33,384 bases of DNA from JBCBTJ01 sp964597685 (GTDB lineage: Bacteria; Pseudomonadota; Alphaproteobacteria; Caulobacterales; Hyphomonadaceae): contig CAZQZC010000006.1 in assembly GCA_964597685.1 (NCBI GenBank), forward strand, positions 1 to 33,384. Direction: 5' to 3'. Below, piece after piece: positions 6,532-15,391 of the stretch. The translations under genes were made by a program, and so were the position numbers. The notes below the pieces were generated by a model, which saw only the letters and a program-made list of their open reading frames with translations, made no database searches and was not told the DNA's origin. The first letter of the stretch is position 1. The number at the start of each line of letters is the position of its first letter.

Positions 6532-7523
6532 GAGCGCCCGCTTTCTGGTCTGGCCGGTTGGATCCACGTTCGCGCGAGGCCGCGCCGTTGACGCGCGCAT
6601 TGCTGACGCCGGCGTCTCGCCTTTATGCCTGGGGCGTCGCACGGCGGATCCGGAGAACGACACCGTATCGCGCCTCGATCCCTGTCGTCTGCGTCGGCGC
6701 ACTGACGCTCGGCGGCGCCGGTAAAACGCCCGTCGCAGCAACGCTCCGTGACAAACTCGGTTTATACGGCAGCCGAACCGCGACGCTGTCTCGGGGCTAT
6801 GGCGGGGCGGAGACGGGCCCGCTGAAGATCGATCCAAACACAATGAGCGCCCGCGACGTCGGCGACGAACCCCGCATGCTGGCCGCCGGCGGCGAAGCGT
6901 GGATCGGTCGCGACCGGCCATTGGCGCTCCAGGCGATGGCGACTGACGGCGTGGAAGCCGTGGTGATGGATGACGGCCACCAAAACCCCACCGTCGCCAA
7001 AGACCTAAGTATCCTCGTGATCGATGCAGACGACCCGGCTGGCAACGGTCATGTCGTGCCGAAAGGTCCATTGCGCGAACCGATCTCTGCGGGCCTCGCG
7101 CGTTCGGACGCCGTTGTTTTGGTGGGCGAGGGCGCTGCGCCATCGTGGTTGTCGTCTTACCGACGCCCCGTCCTGCGGGCGCATTTGGCCCCGGCGGGCC
7201 GGATCCCCGCCGGCCCCTTGGTCGCCTTCGCCGGAATCGGCCGCCCTCAGAAGTTTTTCGACACGCTGACCCAAGCGGGCGCGCAGCTTAGCGAGGCCGC
7301 GCCGTTCGACGATCATTACGTCTACACAAAGGGCGATTTGACCTATCTGCGCCGCCTGGCCGAAGAGCGCGGCGCCCGCCTCGTCACAACGGAGAAAGAC
7401 GCTGCTCGGCTCGCCCCGGCGGATCGGGACGGAATCCTGACATTGCCAGTCGCGGCATGCTTTGACGACGACGGGGCCTTGGATGCGCTATTGGCGAGGC
7501 TATTCAGCAGGACTGCGTCATGA
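6528..7523 (+). CDS. lpxK: Tetraacyldisaccharide 4'-kinase
   Basis: 331 residues, normal for LpxK, which phosphorylates the 4' position of the lipid A disaccharide at the inner membrane. The Walker A loop GGAGKTP is at residues 62-68, SRGYGG is at 89-93, and the signature DDGHQNP is at 148-154 (DDGFQ or DDGLQ in many species; His is an accepted variant). VVPKGPLREP and FAGIGRPQKFF follow. The C-terminal FDDHYVY contains the conserved HY pair, and LVTTEKDAARL is also present. It overlaps waaA by four bases at its start and the LpxL-type gene by four bases at its end (ATGA), consistent with one operon. Confidence 0.97.
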   Translation: MRAPAFWSGRLDPRSREAAPLTRALLTPASRLYAWGVARRIRRTTPYRASIPVVCVGALTLGGAGKTPVAATLRDKLGLYGSRTATLSRGYGGAETGPLKIDPNTMSARDVGDEPRMLAAGGEAWIGRDRPLALQAMATDGVEAVVMDDGHQNPTVAKDLSILVIDADDPAGNGHVVPKGPLREPISAGLARSDAVVLVGEGAAPSWLSSYRRPVLRAHLAPAGRIPAGPLVAFAGIGRPQKFFDTLTQAGAQLSEAAPFDDHYVYTKGDLTYLRRLAEERGARLVTTEKDAARLAPADRDGILTLPVAACFDDDGALDALLARLFSRTAS

Positions 7524-8464
7524 GCGAACGCACCGCTTATCTAAGACCCAAGGACGTCGACCAACGCGCCACAATGACCCAGAGGCTTGTTTGGCGATTG
7601 GAGGCTCTTGCCTGGGATTGGGTTTATTGGAGGCCAATGAAAACGCTGGGGGCTGACAGGGCGTCCAATTTTTGCGGCAGGCTGTTTCGCGCGCTGGGTC
7701 CACTTCTGAGTCAACATCGCACCGCCTTGCGCAATCTTCGCTTGGCCTTTCCGGACTGGACAGAGGCCCAGGTTCAGTCCGTCGCACGCGATGCCTGGGA
7801 AAGCGCCGGACGAACCGCGGGCGAGCTCCCGCATCTTCCCAAAATCGACCCCTATGGCGGCGACCGGGTTGAAATTGTCGGCGCAGAGCGCCTCGACGCC
7901 ATACGGACCAGCGGCCGCGGCGCCGTACTTGTTTCAGGCCATTTCGCGAATTGGGAGGTGATGGCCGCTGTGATTTGCCGCCGGCCGCTGGATTGCCTCG
8001 TGACCTATCGCGCACTGAACAATCCGCACGCTGACCGCCGGCTCAACGCCGTTCGACAGGCTTACGGCATACAGGTCCTCACGCCGAAGGGGCTCGGCGC
8101 GCGAGAGCTTATGGAGGCGCTCGGCCGAGGTCGGGCTGTGGCCTTGATGAATGATCAAAAGTTCAATGAGGGCGTCCCAATCCCCTTTTTTGGGCACGCC
8201 GCCATGACGGCGCCTGGACCCGCGCGCCTCGCTTCGCGCTACGACGCGCCGATCGTTCCTGTCTCCACAATTCGCACAGGGCCCGCGCGCTTCCGCGTGA
8301 CGATCCACGATCCGATTGAACCCGCCGGTCAATCCGTTGAGACGCTGGTGGGCCTGATCACCAAGTTCATCGAAGCTCAGGTGCGTTCAAACCCTGGCCA
8401 ATGGTTCTGGATGCACCGCCGGTGGCCGAAATCGGCGTGGGGCGCGCCACAGGGAGATCAGTAG
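7520..8464 (+). CDS. LpxL/HtrB-type lipid A late acyltransferase
   Basis: 314 residues of the bacterial lipid A acyltransferase family, which adds secondary acyl chains to Kdo2-lipid A. The H-x4-E catalytic pair is in SGHFANWEV (H141, E146). ALMNDQKFNEGVPIPFFG and the C-terminal QWFWMHRRWPK are hallmark blocks. Residues near 25-65 contain the N-terminal membrane-associated helix. Its position directly after lpxK, with a four-base overlap, supports a role in lipid A assembly. I cannot say whether it acts at the lauroyl or the myristoyl step, so no symbol is given. Confidence 0.93.
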   Translation: MSERTAYLRPKDVDQRATMTQRLVWRLEALAWDWVYWRPMKTLGADRASNFCGRLFRALGPLLSQHRTALRNLRLAFPDWTEAQVQSVARDAWESAGRTAGELPHLPKIDPYGGDRVEIVGAERLDAIRTSGRGAVLVSGHFANWEVMAAVICRRPLDCLVTYRALNNPHADRRLNAVRQAYGIQVLTPKGLGARELMEALGRGRAVALMNDQKFNEGVPIPFFGHAAMTAPGPARLASRYDAPIVPVSTIRTGPARFRVTIHDPIEPAGQSVETLVGLITKFIEAQVRSNPGQWFWMHRRWPKSAWGAPQGDQ

Positions 8465-8580
8465 CTTTGTCAGCTTCGCAAGCCAGGCTTTGATATGGAC
8501 GTTGAGGCCGCGCCAAGCCCTGTCTTCGCAAATCGATGAATCCACACTAGTTTCCCGGCCGGCACCGGGAGGCTCGTGAC

Positions 8581-8991
8581 GTGTTCGTGGAAATCATATC
8601 GCTCGTGGCGCTGGGCTTCGGCGCGCTGTTGGGCCTGCGCGGCCTCTTCGACCCCGATTGGATCGCGGGGGTCGTCCGCCTTCAGGCGAACCCGGAAAAA
8701 CCCGGCGGCTATGCGGAATTCCGGGCGACGCTTGGCGGATTTTTCCTGTTCAGCCACGCCGCCGCCTTCGCCCTCGTCTTGCTGACGGGAGAATTCCTGA
8801 GCGCGCTGGCCCCTCTGCCGCTGGCGGCTGGATGGCTTGGCACGGGACTTGGACGGGGCCTGTCCATGGCGCTCGACCGCCACAAACTCGGCGGACCGTC
8901 GCTCAACACGATTTGGCTGATCTCGGAGGTCGTCGTTGGCCTTCTCATCGCCGCACCAGCGATCCGCCTCGTTCTGATAACTGTGGGATGA
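8581..8991 (+). CDS. DUF4345-type small integral membrane protein
   Basis: 136 residues with four hydrophobic segments, at about residues 4-22, 50-70, 74-92 and 110-132. A conserved-looking block GYAEFRATLGGFFL lies at the start of the second segment. This matches the layout of DUF4345 proteins, whose function is unknown. The GTG start at 8581 is supported by GGGAGG eight bases upstream. It begins 116 bases after the LPS operon and lies 6 bases before the methyltransferase gene, so it probably heads the 8581-11328 transcript. Confidence 0.75.
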   Translation: MFVEIISLVALGFGALLGLRGLFDPDWIAGVVRLQANPEKPGGYAEFRATLGGFFLFSHAAAFALVLLTGEFLSALAPLPLAAGWLGTGLGRGLSMALDRHKLGGPSLNTIWLISEVVVGLLIAAPAIRLVLITVG

Positions 8992-8997
8992 CACGCC

Positions 8998-9756
8998 ATG
9001 TCTCGACCGCGCCCAGACGGATATTCCCGGCTGACGGTCGCAGATCCCAATCCTGTGAAACGCTTCATACAGAGACGCCGCCTAACCGACGCCGCACGCA
9101 TCGGGCTACGCCACGCACCGCAAACAACCACAAATTTGCGCGTGCTCGACTTCGGGGCGGGCGACGGCTTACTGCTGACCGCGCTTCGGTTTGCATCGCG
9201 CAACATCGAGTACACAGCCTACGAACCTTCCGCGATGTTACGCCAGGAAGCCGCGGTGCGGCTTGCTGACACCGCAGGCGTCAGAATTGTCGGCGACCTC
9301 GCGCAAACCGAGGGTGAGACCTTCGATATCGTCTTCGCTTGCGAAGTGTTTGAACATCTCCCTCCGCTGGCGGCGAGCCGGGCGCTCGCAGATATCTCAC
9401 AGCGCCTCGCGCCTCGAGGCGTTGGCGTGATCGGAGTTCCGATCGAAATCGGCCCGCCGGCGCTCGCAAAAGGCGCGTTCCGCTTGGCGCGCCGGCCCTC
9501 GGCGTTCGACGGACGCCTGCGGGGCATACTCGCTGCCACCTTCGGGAAGTCGACGGCGGCGCGTCCCGAGGTCGAGATTGAGCCGGGTTTCGCCTATTAT
9601 CCCTATCATTTGGGCTTCAATCACCGGGATTTTCGTCAAACGTTGCGGCGTCGCTTTCTTATCCAGTCCGAAGCCAGCAGCCCCTTGCGGTATGCGCCGA
9701 CGTGGCTGAATTCGGAGATCTACTTCGTGACCCGGAGATGCGATCATGAGACCTGA
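8998..9756 (+). CDS. Class I SAM-dependent methyltransferase
   Basis: 252 residues. Motif I VLDFGAGDG is at 49-57, and an acidic strand-2 end is at YEPSAM. FDIVFACEVFEHL (motif II and post-II) and ISQRLAPRGVGVIGVPIE (motif III) follow. This is the Methyltransf_11/23 pattern, so SAM binding is well supported, but the methyl acceptor is unknown. The C-terminal third (GFAYYPYHLGFNHRDFRQTLRRRF) resembles small-molecule or lipid-type methyltransferases more than nucleic-acid ones; this is inference. The stop codon lies 11 bases inside the glutathione transferase gene, so the pair is probably co-translated. Confidence 0.85.
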   Translation: MSRPRPDGYSRLTVADPNPVKRFIQRRRLTDAARIGLRHAPQTTTNLRVLDFGAGDGLLLTALRFASRNIEYTAYEPSAMLRQEAAVRLADTAGVRIVGDLAQTEGETFDIVFACEVFEHLPPLAASRALADISQRLAPRGVGVIGVPIEIGPPALAKGAFRLARRPSAFDGRLRGILAATFGKSTAARPEVEIEPGFAYYPYHLGFNHRDFRQTLRRRFLIQSEASSPLRYAPTWLNSEIYFVTRRCDHET

Positions 9757-10405
9757 AGACCTCACCCTCCACGCCGTCGACCTGTCGCCCTTCGGCCAGC
9801 GCGTGAAGATCGTTCTGAATGCAAAGGGGATCCTGCACGAAGTGTCGCAGATCTCCACCCCGCCGGACGCCAAGGCGCTCCAAAGTCTGAGCCCGCTTTT
9901 GCGCATTCCGGTACTCGACATCGCCGGCGAGCGGCTGCCGGAATCGGGCGTAATCGCGGAATATCTGAACGACGCGTTCCCCAGCCCGCCGCTCTTGCCC
10001 GATGGAGCGGCGGCCCGCGCGCGCTGTCGCCTGCTCGTCCAGATAGCGGACCTTTACCTGACCGGACCCTTTCTCGACTTGATAACGGGCATGCGGCCGC
10101 CCGCTCGACCGACCGATATGCGTGAAGCCTGGGCCGCGATGCGAACGGGGCTCGGCTATGTTGAAGCTTATCTAACCGCTGGACCCTTTGCGGTCGGCGA
10201 TCAGCTAACGCTCGCCGACGCCGCGCTCGCGCCGCTCTTGTTCCACACGGCGAACCTGGGCGCCTCCCATGGTTTCCACGGTGACGACGAGCGCACCGCA
10301 TGGCGCGCCTATCTTGATCGCGTGAAAGCGGATACGTCTGTGGAGACGGCGTTCGCCGAAATGGACGCGGCCTACGCCGAGCGTGTCGAGCGCTTGAAGA
10401 CCTGA
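9746..10405 (+). CDS. Glutathione S-transferase family protein
   Basis: 219 residues with an N-terminal thioredoxin-like domain. SPFGQRVKIVL places a candidate catalytic Ser at S14, LRIPVLDIAGERLPESGVIAEYL contains the cis-Pro and the PES glutathione-binding turn, and an all-helical C-terminal domain ends near LTLADAALAPLLF. The family conjugates glutathione to electrophiles or acts as a peroxidase or isomerase; the substrate here is unknown. GGAG lies eight bases before the ATG. The gene overlaps the methyltransferase gene by 11 bases, and RluB follows 11 bases after its stop. Confidence 0.92.
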   Translation: MRPEDLTLHAVDLSPFGQRVKIVLNAKGILHEVSQISTPPDAKALQSLSPLLRIPVLDIAGERLPESGVIAEYLNDAFPSPPLLPDGAAARARCRLLVQIADLYLTGPFLDLITGMRPPARPTDMREAWAAMRTGLGYVEAYLTAGPFAVGDQLTLADAALAPLLFHTANLGASHGFHGDDERTAWRAYLDRVKADTSVETAFAEMDAAYAERVERLKT

Positions 10406-10416
10406 AGGGACCCACT

Positions 10417-11328
10417 ATGCCGGAGCGTCGTGAGACGGGCCGAAAGCGCGCAAACCTGGCGCGACGAACACCGAACTCAGAAGCAACTTCGTGGGACGAA
10501 GGCGAGCGGATTGCTAAGTATCTCGCCCGCTGTGGCGTCGCATCCCGCCGCGAGGCCGAAGCGCTGATCGCGGCGGGCAAGGTTTTCGTGAATGGCGAGC
10601 GCCTGGCTTCGCCGGCCGTCAAGGTCAGCGGACGGGAAGAGATCCGCGTTGGCCGCAAACGTGTGACGCCGCCGGAACCCGCGCGCCTGTGGCGCTATCA
10701 TAAGCCAGCGGGTTTGATCACCACAACGAGCGACCCCGAAGGACGCCGAACGATCTTCCAAGAGCTACCCAAGAGCCTGCCGCGGGTCATGGCCGTCGGC
10801 CGCCTGGATCTGACGACCGAAGGGCTGTTGTTGCTCACCAATGACGGCGATCTCGCCCGCCAGCTTGAATTGCCCAAGAACACTTTTCGGCGGGTCTACC
10901 GCGCCCGCGCCTTTGGCAAGGCGACGCAGGCCCGTCTCGATACGCTGAAAACCGGCATTGATGTTGAGGGAGAGCGGTATGCACCCATCACCGCGATCCT
11001 GGAGCGCGAGACGGGCGCGAACAATTGGCTCGCCGTTGAATTGTCCGAAGGCAAGAACCGCGAAGTGCGCAAGGCGCTGGAAGCGATCGACCTTCAGGTC
11101 AACCGACTGATCCGAACGGCCTACGGCCCCTTCGATCTCGGCGACCTCTCGCCCGGAGCCATAGAGGAGGTGCCGGCTGAAACGCTGCTGGCGGAATTGG
11201 GTGAGTTTATCCCGGAAGCGCGCAAGCCGCGTCCTGCCGCTACGTCACCATTCAAAGGGCGGCGCGGTTCGGGTAGAAACTCAAAACACAACGGACCGCC
11301 CCAGCGTCCGCAACACAAACGGCGCTAA
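10417..11328 (+). CDS. rluB: RluB/RsuA-family rRNA pseudouridine synthase
   Basis: 303 residues. An S4 RNA-binding domain at about 28-75 (RIAKYLARCGVASRREAEALI) precedes the catalytic domain, whose AVGRLDLTTEGLLLLTNDG carries the nucleophile Asp (D131). A lysine/arginine-rich, low-complexity tail (about 270-303) extends beyond the catalytic domain, as in other RluB-type enzymes. RluB converts a uridine in helix 80 of 23S rRNA to pseudouridine; RluB is favoured over RsuA or RluE by length and the basic tail. The ribosome-binding site GAAGGG lies before the ATG. It is the last gene of the 8581-11328 group. Confidence 0.88.
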   Translation: MPERRETGRKRANLARRTPNSEATSWDEGERIAKYLARCGVASRREAEALIAAGKVFVNGERLASPAVKVSGREEIRVGRKRVTPPEPARLWRYHKPAGLITTTSDPEGRRTIFQELPKSLPRVMAVGRLDLTTEGLLLLTNDGDLARQLELPKNTFRRVYRARAFGKATQARLDTLKTGIDVEGERYAPITAILERETGANNWLAVELSEGKNREVRKALEAIDLQVNRLIRTAYGPFDLGDLSPGAIEEVPAETLLAELGEFIPEARKPRPAATSPFKGRRGSGRNSKHNGPPQRPQHKRR

Positions 11329-11379
11329 TCCGAAGCGTGATGCAAGCGCCGGATCGCCAACCATCGGAGGACCGCCGCC

Positions 11380-12108
11380 ATGTCAATCGCTGGGAAATCC
11401 ATAATTATAACAGGCGCTTCGAGCGGCATCGGCGCGGCGACGGCGAAGGTCCTCGCTGAAAGAGGGGCGAAGCTGATGCTTGCGGCGCGCCGCGAGGACC
11501 GGCTGAAGGAGCTTGTCGACCAGCTTGGCGAACCAACTCGCTATCGCGTGACCGACGTGTCAAACCATGACGACATGCTGCAGCTCGGCGAAGAGACCGA
11601 GAAGTGCTTCGGCAAGGTCGACGTGCTCGTCAACAATGCCGGGATCATGCCCCTCTCCTTTTTCACCTCGAGAAAAGTCGAGGAATGGGACCGGATGATC
11701 GACGTCAACATCAAGGGCGTCCTGTACGGTGTCGACGCCGTTCTCCCCAGCATGATGGAACGCGGCGACGGTCACATCATCAACGTGTCCTCCGTCGCCG
11801 GTCATAAAGTTCGCCCCTCGTCCGGGGTCTACGCAGGAACGAAGTATGCGGTGCGCGCCATTTCCGAAGGTTTACGCCAGGAATGCGCCGGAAAGGTCCG
11901 TGTCACAACCATCTCGCCCGGCGCCGTGGCGACGGAGCTCGCCACCACGATCACGGATGAAGCCGTGCGCTCGAACCTCGGCGGAACCTTCGATTTTGAT
12001 TTCCTCTCCGGCGAGGACATCGCCAACGCCATCGCCTTCGCAATCGAGGCGCCCAACAATATGGCGGTGAACGAAATCCTCGTCCGCCCGATCGGCCAAC
12101 CGCATTAG
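11380..12108 (+). CDS. Short-chain dehydrogenase/reductase (SDR)
   Basis: 242 residues of a classical SDR. The nucleotide-binding TGASSGIG is at 11-18, NNAG at 85-88, the catalytic Ser at about S137, and YxxxK at Y151/K155. The R-R pair after the second strand (ARRED) suggests a preference for NADP(H). The substrate is unknown; the closest-looking family members are YdfG-like SDRs. GGAGG lies eight bases before the ATG. The P450 starts 15 bases after the stop, so it probably forms an operon with the P450 and DUF2855 genes, where it could oxidise or reduce a P450 product. Confidence 0.92.
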   Translation: MSIAGKSIIITGASSGIGAATAKVLAERGAKLMLAARREDRLKELVDQLGEPTRYRVTDVSNHDDMLQLGEETEKCFGKVDVLVNNAGIMPLSFFTSRKVEEWDRMIDVNIKGVLYGVDAVLPSMMERGDGHIINVSSVAGHKVRPSSGVYAGTKYAVRAISEGLRQECAGKVRVTTISPGAVATELATTITDEAVRSNLGGTFDFDFLSGEDIANAIAFAIEAPNNMAVNEILVRPIGQPH

Positions 12109-12123
12109 GAGCTCGAATTCCGC

Positions 12124-13449
12124 ATGTCGCTTATCAATGTCAGCGAAACCGCACTCGAAGAGCGCAGCGCCCGCAAGGGTCATAAGTTTCCTCGCGCCTT
12201 CGAGGCCGAAGTTCCGGTGAATTTGAACGATTTGATGCTGTTCAAGGACGGCCAACCCTTCGAGGTCTTCCGCAAACTGCGCCAGGAGGCGCCGGTCTGC
12301 TGGCACGACGAGCAGGAAGGCGCCGGCTTCTGGGTGCTGACCCAATACAAAGATATCTACGACGTGGAGTTGAACACGGAGACGTTCTCGTCTCAGAAGG
12401 GCGGCATCCTGATGAATTACGGCCAGCCGGAGACACGCCACCCCCTGCTCCACCGCGCCTCCCTGGACACGATGATCTGCCTCGATGCGCCGCACCACAT
12501 GCCGCTTCGGCGAGAGCATATGGGCTATTTCACGCCGGCCTATGTCTCAAAACTGAGGCAACGCGTGGACGAGAAAGTCTCAAGCCTATTGGACGGCATG
12601 GCCGCGAAGGGCCCGGTGGTCGACATGGTGGAGACGTTCTCCGCCGAACTGCCGCTCTTTACACTGAGCGAGATGCTCGGCGTCGACCCGGCCGACCGGC
12701 CGAAACTTGTCAAATGGATGCATTATCTTGAGCTCGCCTCACTGATCATGACCACTGGCGAAGAGGTCAATCCGCAATTCTTCGGCGAGTTTGTTCAGAA
12801 CGTCCTCGAAATGTTCGAATACGGACAACACGTGTTGCGCCAACGCCGCGCCGAACCGCGCGAAGATCTCCTGTCCGCCATCGCCAATGCAAAAATCGAC
12901 GGTGAATTGTTGTCGGACGAATTCCTGGACGGATCCTGGCTGCTCATCGTCTTCGCCGGCAACGACACGACCCGGAACTCGTTGTCGGGCACAATGAAGC
13001 TGCTCACGGAAAATCCAAACGAGAAGGCGAAACTGATCGCCCGGCCCGAGCTTATGGGAAACATGGTGCACGAAGCGATCCGAATGGTCAGCCCGGTGAT
13101 CTATATGCGCCGCACCGCCACAAAGGACGCGAAAATCGGCGATCAAGAGATCGGCGAGGGCGAAAAGGTGGTCATGTATTACGGCGCGGCGAACCGCGAT
13201 CCGTCCATCTTTCCAGACCCGGATCGTTTCGACGTCGAACGTGCGAACGCCAAGGACCACATCGCCTTCGGCATGGGTCCTCATGTTTGCCTGGGGCAAC
13301 GCGTTGCGAACATGCAGCTTGAAGCCGCCTACCGCCAAATCCTAGGACGCTTCCCCCAGGCGCGTTGGACGGGCGAGATCGACATCGCGCCTAACAATTT
13401 TGTCCACGCCATCTCCAAACTGGAACTGGATTTGGGGCGCGCCGCATGA
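12124..13449 (+). CDS. Cytochrome P450
   Basis: 441 residues of a soluble bacterial P450. The I-helix oxygen-activation motif AGNDTT is at 278-283, the K-helix ExxR is EAIR at 317-320, PDRFD is at 366-370, and the heme-binding loop FGMGPHVCLG has the thiolate ligand C389. The I-helix run AGNDTTRNSLSG and the sequence YMRRTAT resemble P450 groups acting on sterols or alkyl chains (CYP125/124/142, CYP153), but no subfamily can be assigned by eye. No ferredoxin or ferredoxin reductase gene is nearby, so electrons must come from elsewhere. AGGAG overlaps the end of the SDR gene. Its stop overlaps the DUF2855 start by four bases. Confidence 0.95.
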   Translation: MSLINVSETALEERSARKGHKFPRAFEAEVPVNLNDLMLFKDGQPFEVFRKLRQEAPVCWHDEQEGAGFWVLTQYKDIYDVELNTETFSSQKGGILMNYGQPETRHPLLHRASLDTMICLDAPHHMPLRREHMGYFTPAYVSKLRQRVDEKVSSLLDGMAAKGPVVDMVETFSAELPLFTLSEMLGVDPADRPKLVKWMHYLELASLIMTTGEEVNPQFFGEFVQNVLEMFEYGQHVLRQRRAEPREDLLSAIANAKIDGELLSDEFLDGSWLLIVFAGNDTTRNSLSGTMKLLTENPNEKAKLIARPELMGNMVHEAIRMVSPVIYMRRTATKDAKIGDQEIGEGEKVVMYYGAANRDPSIFPDPDRFDVERANAKDHIAFGMGPHVCLGQRVANMQLEAAYRQILGRFPQARWTGEIDIAPNNFVHAISKLELDLGRAA

Positions 13450-14510
13450 GCGAATTGCGCATCCGGAAAGACGACCTTGCAACGACCGAAGCCGCCGACC
13501 CAGCGCGCCAACCGCTCGCGCCCGGCGCCGTTCGTCTGAAGATCGCGGCCTTCGCCCTGACCGCCAACAATGTGACCTACGCCGCATTCGGGTCTGGCCC
13601 GCTCGGCTATTGGGATTTCTTCCCGGCGCCGGAAGGCTGGGGACGGGTTCCCGTCTGGGGGTTCGCGACGGTCGAGGCGTCAAACGCAGACGGCGTCGCG
13701 CCTGGATCTCGTGTTTACGGCTATCTTCCGATTGCGGAATATCTCGACGTCGTGCCCGAGAAAGTGTCGACGTCTGGCTTCGTCGACGCGTCGCCCCATC
13801 GCCAAGGCAAGGCGCCGATATACAATCAATACAGCTTCACGGAGGCCGACCCGGCTTATGATCCCGCCCACGAGCCGGCGCAAATGCTGTTTCGTCCGCT
13901 CTACGCCACAGGGTGGTGGGCGGCGGATTATCTGATGGAGACAGAGGCGCCGCCGTTGAGCGTCGTCGTCTCCAGCGCGTCGTCGAAAACAGCGCTCGCC
14001 ATGGCCCATTGCCTCAAGCGTCGGGGCGGAACATCTGTCATCGGACTGACCTCGCCGGGAAATCTCGACTATGTCAGATCCTTAGATCTCTACGACGGGA
14101 TCCTGGCGTATGACGAAGTGGACACGCTCTCCCTCGCCGCCCCAGCGGCGTACGTCGATTACCGGGGGCGTCCGGACTTCACGGCCGCCGTCCACCGGGC
14201 TTTGGGCGACGCCTTGATCCGCAGTGTCATTATCGGCGCAACGGAATGGGAAGCCGACCGAACGCCCGTCGACATGCCGGGCCCAGAGCCGGAATTCTTC
14301 TTCGTGCCAGACCATATCGGCCGGCGGGTTCGCGAGGCGGGTCCTACTCTGCTGGACGCGATGAACGCCGATCTGCGCGGATTTTACGCCGAATCCACGG
14401 CCTTTGTAGAACCTGTCGAGGTTCAGGGCATGGCTGCGGTCCAAAGCGCGTGGGCGGATCTGGTCGCAGGCCGGACGCCGCCCCGATCGGGTCTGATCTG
14501 CTCTCTCTAA
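13446..14510 (+). CDS. DUF2855 family protein (MDR-like)
   Basis: 354 residues. The N-terminal half resembles the barrel of medium-chain (zinc-free) reductases (LAPGAVRLKIAAFALTANNVTYAAFG, GYWDFFPAP, WGFATVEAS). The middle has a Rossmann-like strand-loop (SVVVSSASSKTALAMAHCL, then TSVIGLTSPGN). This matches DUF2855, which has no established function. It lacks the zinc ligands of alcohol dehydrogenases. The ATGA overlap with the P450 stop (13446-13449) indicates translational coupling, so it probably acts on the same substrate or an intermediate. The stop is 20 bases from the convergent OmpA-like gene. Confidence 0.85.
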   Translation: MSELRIRKDDLATTEAADPARQPLAPGAVRLKIAAFALTANNVTYAAFGSGPLGYWDFFPAPEGWGRVPVWGFATVEASNADGVAPGSRVYGYLPIAEYLDVVPEKVSTSGFVDASPHRQGKAPIYNQYSFTEADPAYDPAHEPAQMLFRPLYATGWWAADYLMETEAPPLSVVVSSASSKTALAMAHCLKRRGGTSVIGLTSPGNLDYVRSLDLYDGILAYDEVDTLSLAAPAAYVDYRGRPDFTAAVHRALGDALIRSVIIGATEWEADRTPVDMPGPEPEFFFVPDHIGRRVREAGPTLLDAMNADLRGFYAESTAFVEPVEVQGMAAVQSAWADLVAGRTPPRSGLICSL

Positions 14511-14530
14511 AGCCGCCGCGGGGATCGGCG

Positions 14531-15331
14531 TCACCGTTCGGTGACGATAAACTCGATCCTTGAATTCCGCCGGTGGGCTTCCAGCGTATTGCGCTCGTCG
14601 AGCAGCTGCGTATCGCCATAACCGACGGCGGTCACAACGCTCGGATCGACGCCTCTGGTCAGCATATACCGGCGAACGGCGACGGCGCGATCGTCGGAGA
14701 TCAAACGGTTCGACGCCGGCGCGCCGCGGCTATCGGTGTGCGCGCCGACCTCAATCGCATAATCGGAACATAGGATCGCCGCAGCGGCGACGGCGTCCGC
14801 AACGGGTTGGCTCGCCTCGTCGACCTGCACACGCCCTGTGGTAAAGCGGATATCGTGGTCCATCTCGATCGCATCGAACGCGGCCCGGCATTCCTGGAGG
14901 CTCGGCTCTAGGCCCAGCGGAGCGACCCCTGCGCCCGGCGGCGGTGCGCCGTCGGATGCGATCGCATCGATGACGAGCGTCTCGCCGTCGCCCTGCGCCA
15001 GGATGCGCGCCGACGCCTGGCCAATGGCGCGCGCCTTCGTCTCGCGATCAGGCGCAGATCCAAGTAGGATGACAACGTCGCCGATCTGTCTCGCCGACAG
15101 CCAGGGCCGCCCGACGTCGCCGAGAATGCCTGACACGCTCTCAGGCCTTGCTGCGCCGGAGCCTGTCGGGGCGGCCGTGGGGCGAAAGTGCAGACCGTCG
15201 AAATAGTATTCGCCCTCAGGGATCGGAACGCATTGTAGCGACGCGGCGTCAATCGCAGCCCCCTCGCGATCATCGCCGCAAGCTGCAAGCGTCGCTGACG
15301 CGATCAGTACACAGAAGCAACGAAACACCAC
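14531..15331 (-). CDS. OmpA-domain lipoprotein
   Basis: 266 residues from the GTG at 15331. A signal peptide with lipobox LAAC (SATLAACG) makes it a probable outer-membrane-anchored lipoprotein. The first 150 residues are an unrecognised region. The C-terminal 100 residues are an OmpA/MotB peptidoglycan-binding domain (EVGAHTDSRGAPASNRLISDDRAVAVRRYML and NSRIEFIVTER), which holds the diaminopimelate-binding Asp and Arg positions. The start at 15331 is preferred over the TTG at 15361 because GGGAG lies seven bases before it and it gives a compact signal peptide. It is divergent from the CMD gene. Confidence 0.88.
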   Translation of the reverse strand: MVFRCFCVLIASATLAACGDDREGAAIDAASLQCVPIPEGEYYFDGLHFRPTAAPTGSGAARPESVSGILGDVGRPWLSARQIGDVVILLGSAPDRETKARAIGQASARILAQGDGETLVIDAIASDGAPPPGAGVAPLGLEPSLQECRAAFDAIEMDHDIRFTTGRVQVDEASQPVADAVAAAAILCSDYAIEVGAHTDSRGAPASNRLISDDRAVAVRRYMLTRGVDPSVVTAVGYGDTQLLDERNTLEAHRRNSRIEFIVTER

Positions 15332-15391
15332 GCGGACACTCCCGTCAGTCTCTCTCTCCAAATCTCCGACGCCCGCGCGCCCGTGTCAAAG

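Noticed and set aside
8470..8994. Minus-strand 174-codon frame opposite the DUF4345 gene
   Set aside because: Low-complexity charged composition; the plus-strand frame has clear membrane helices and a good ribosome-binding site.
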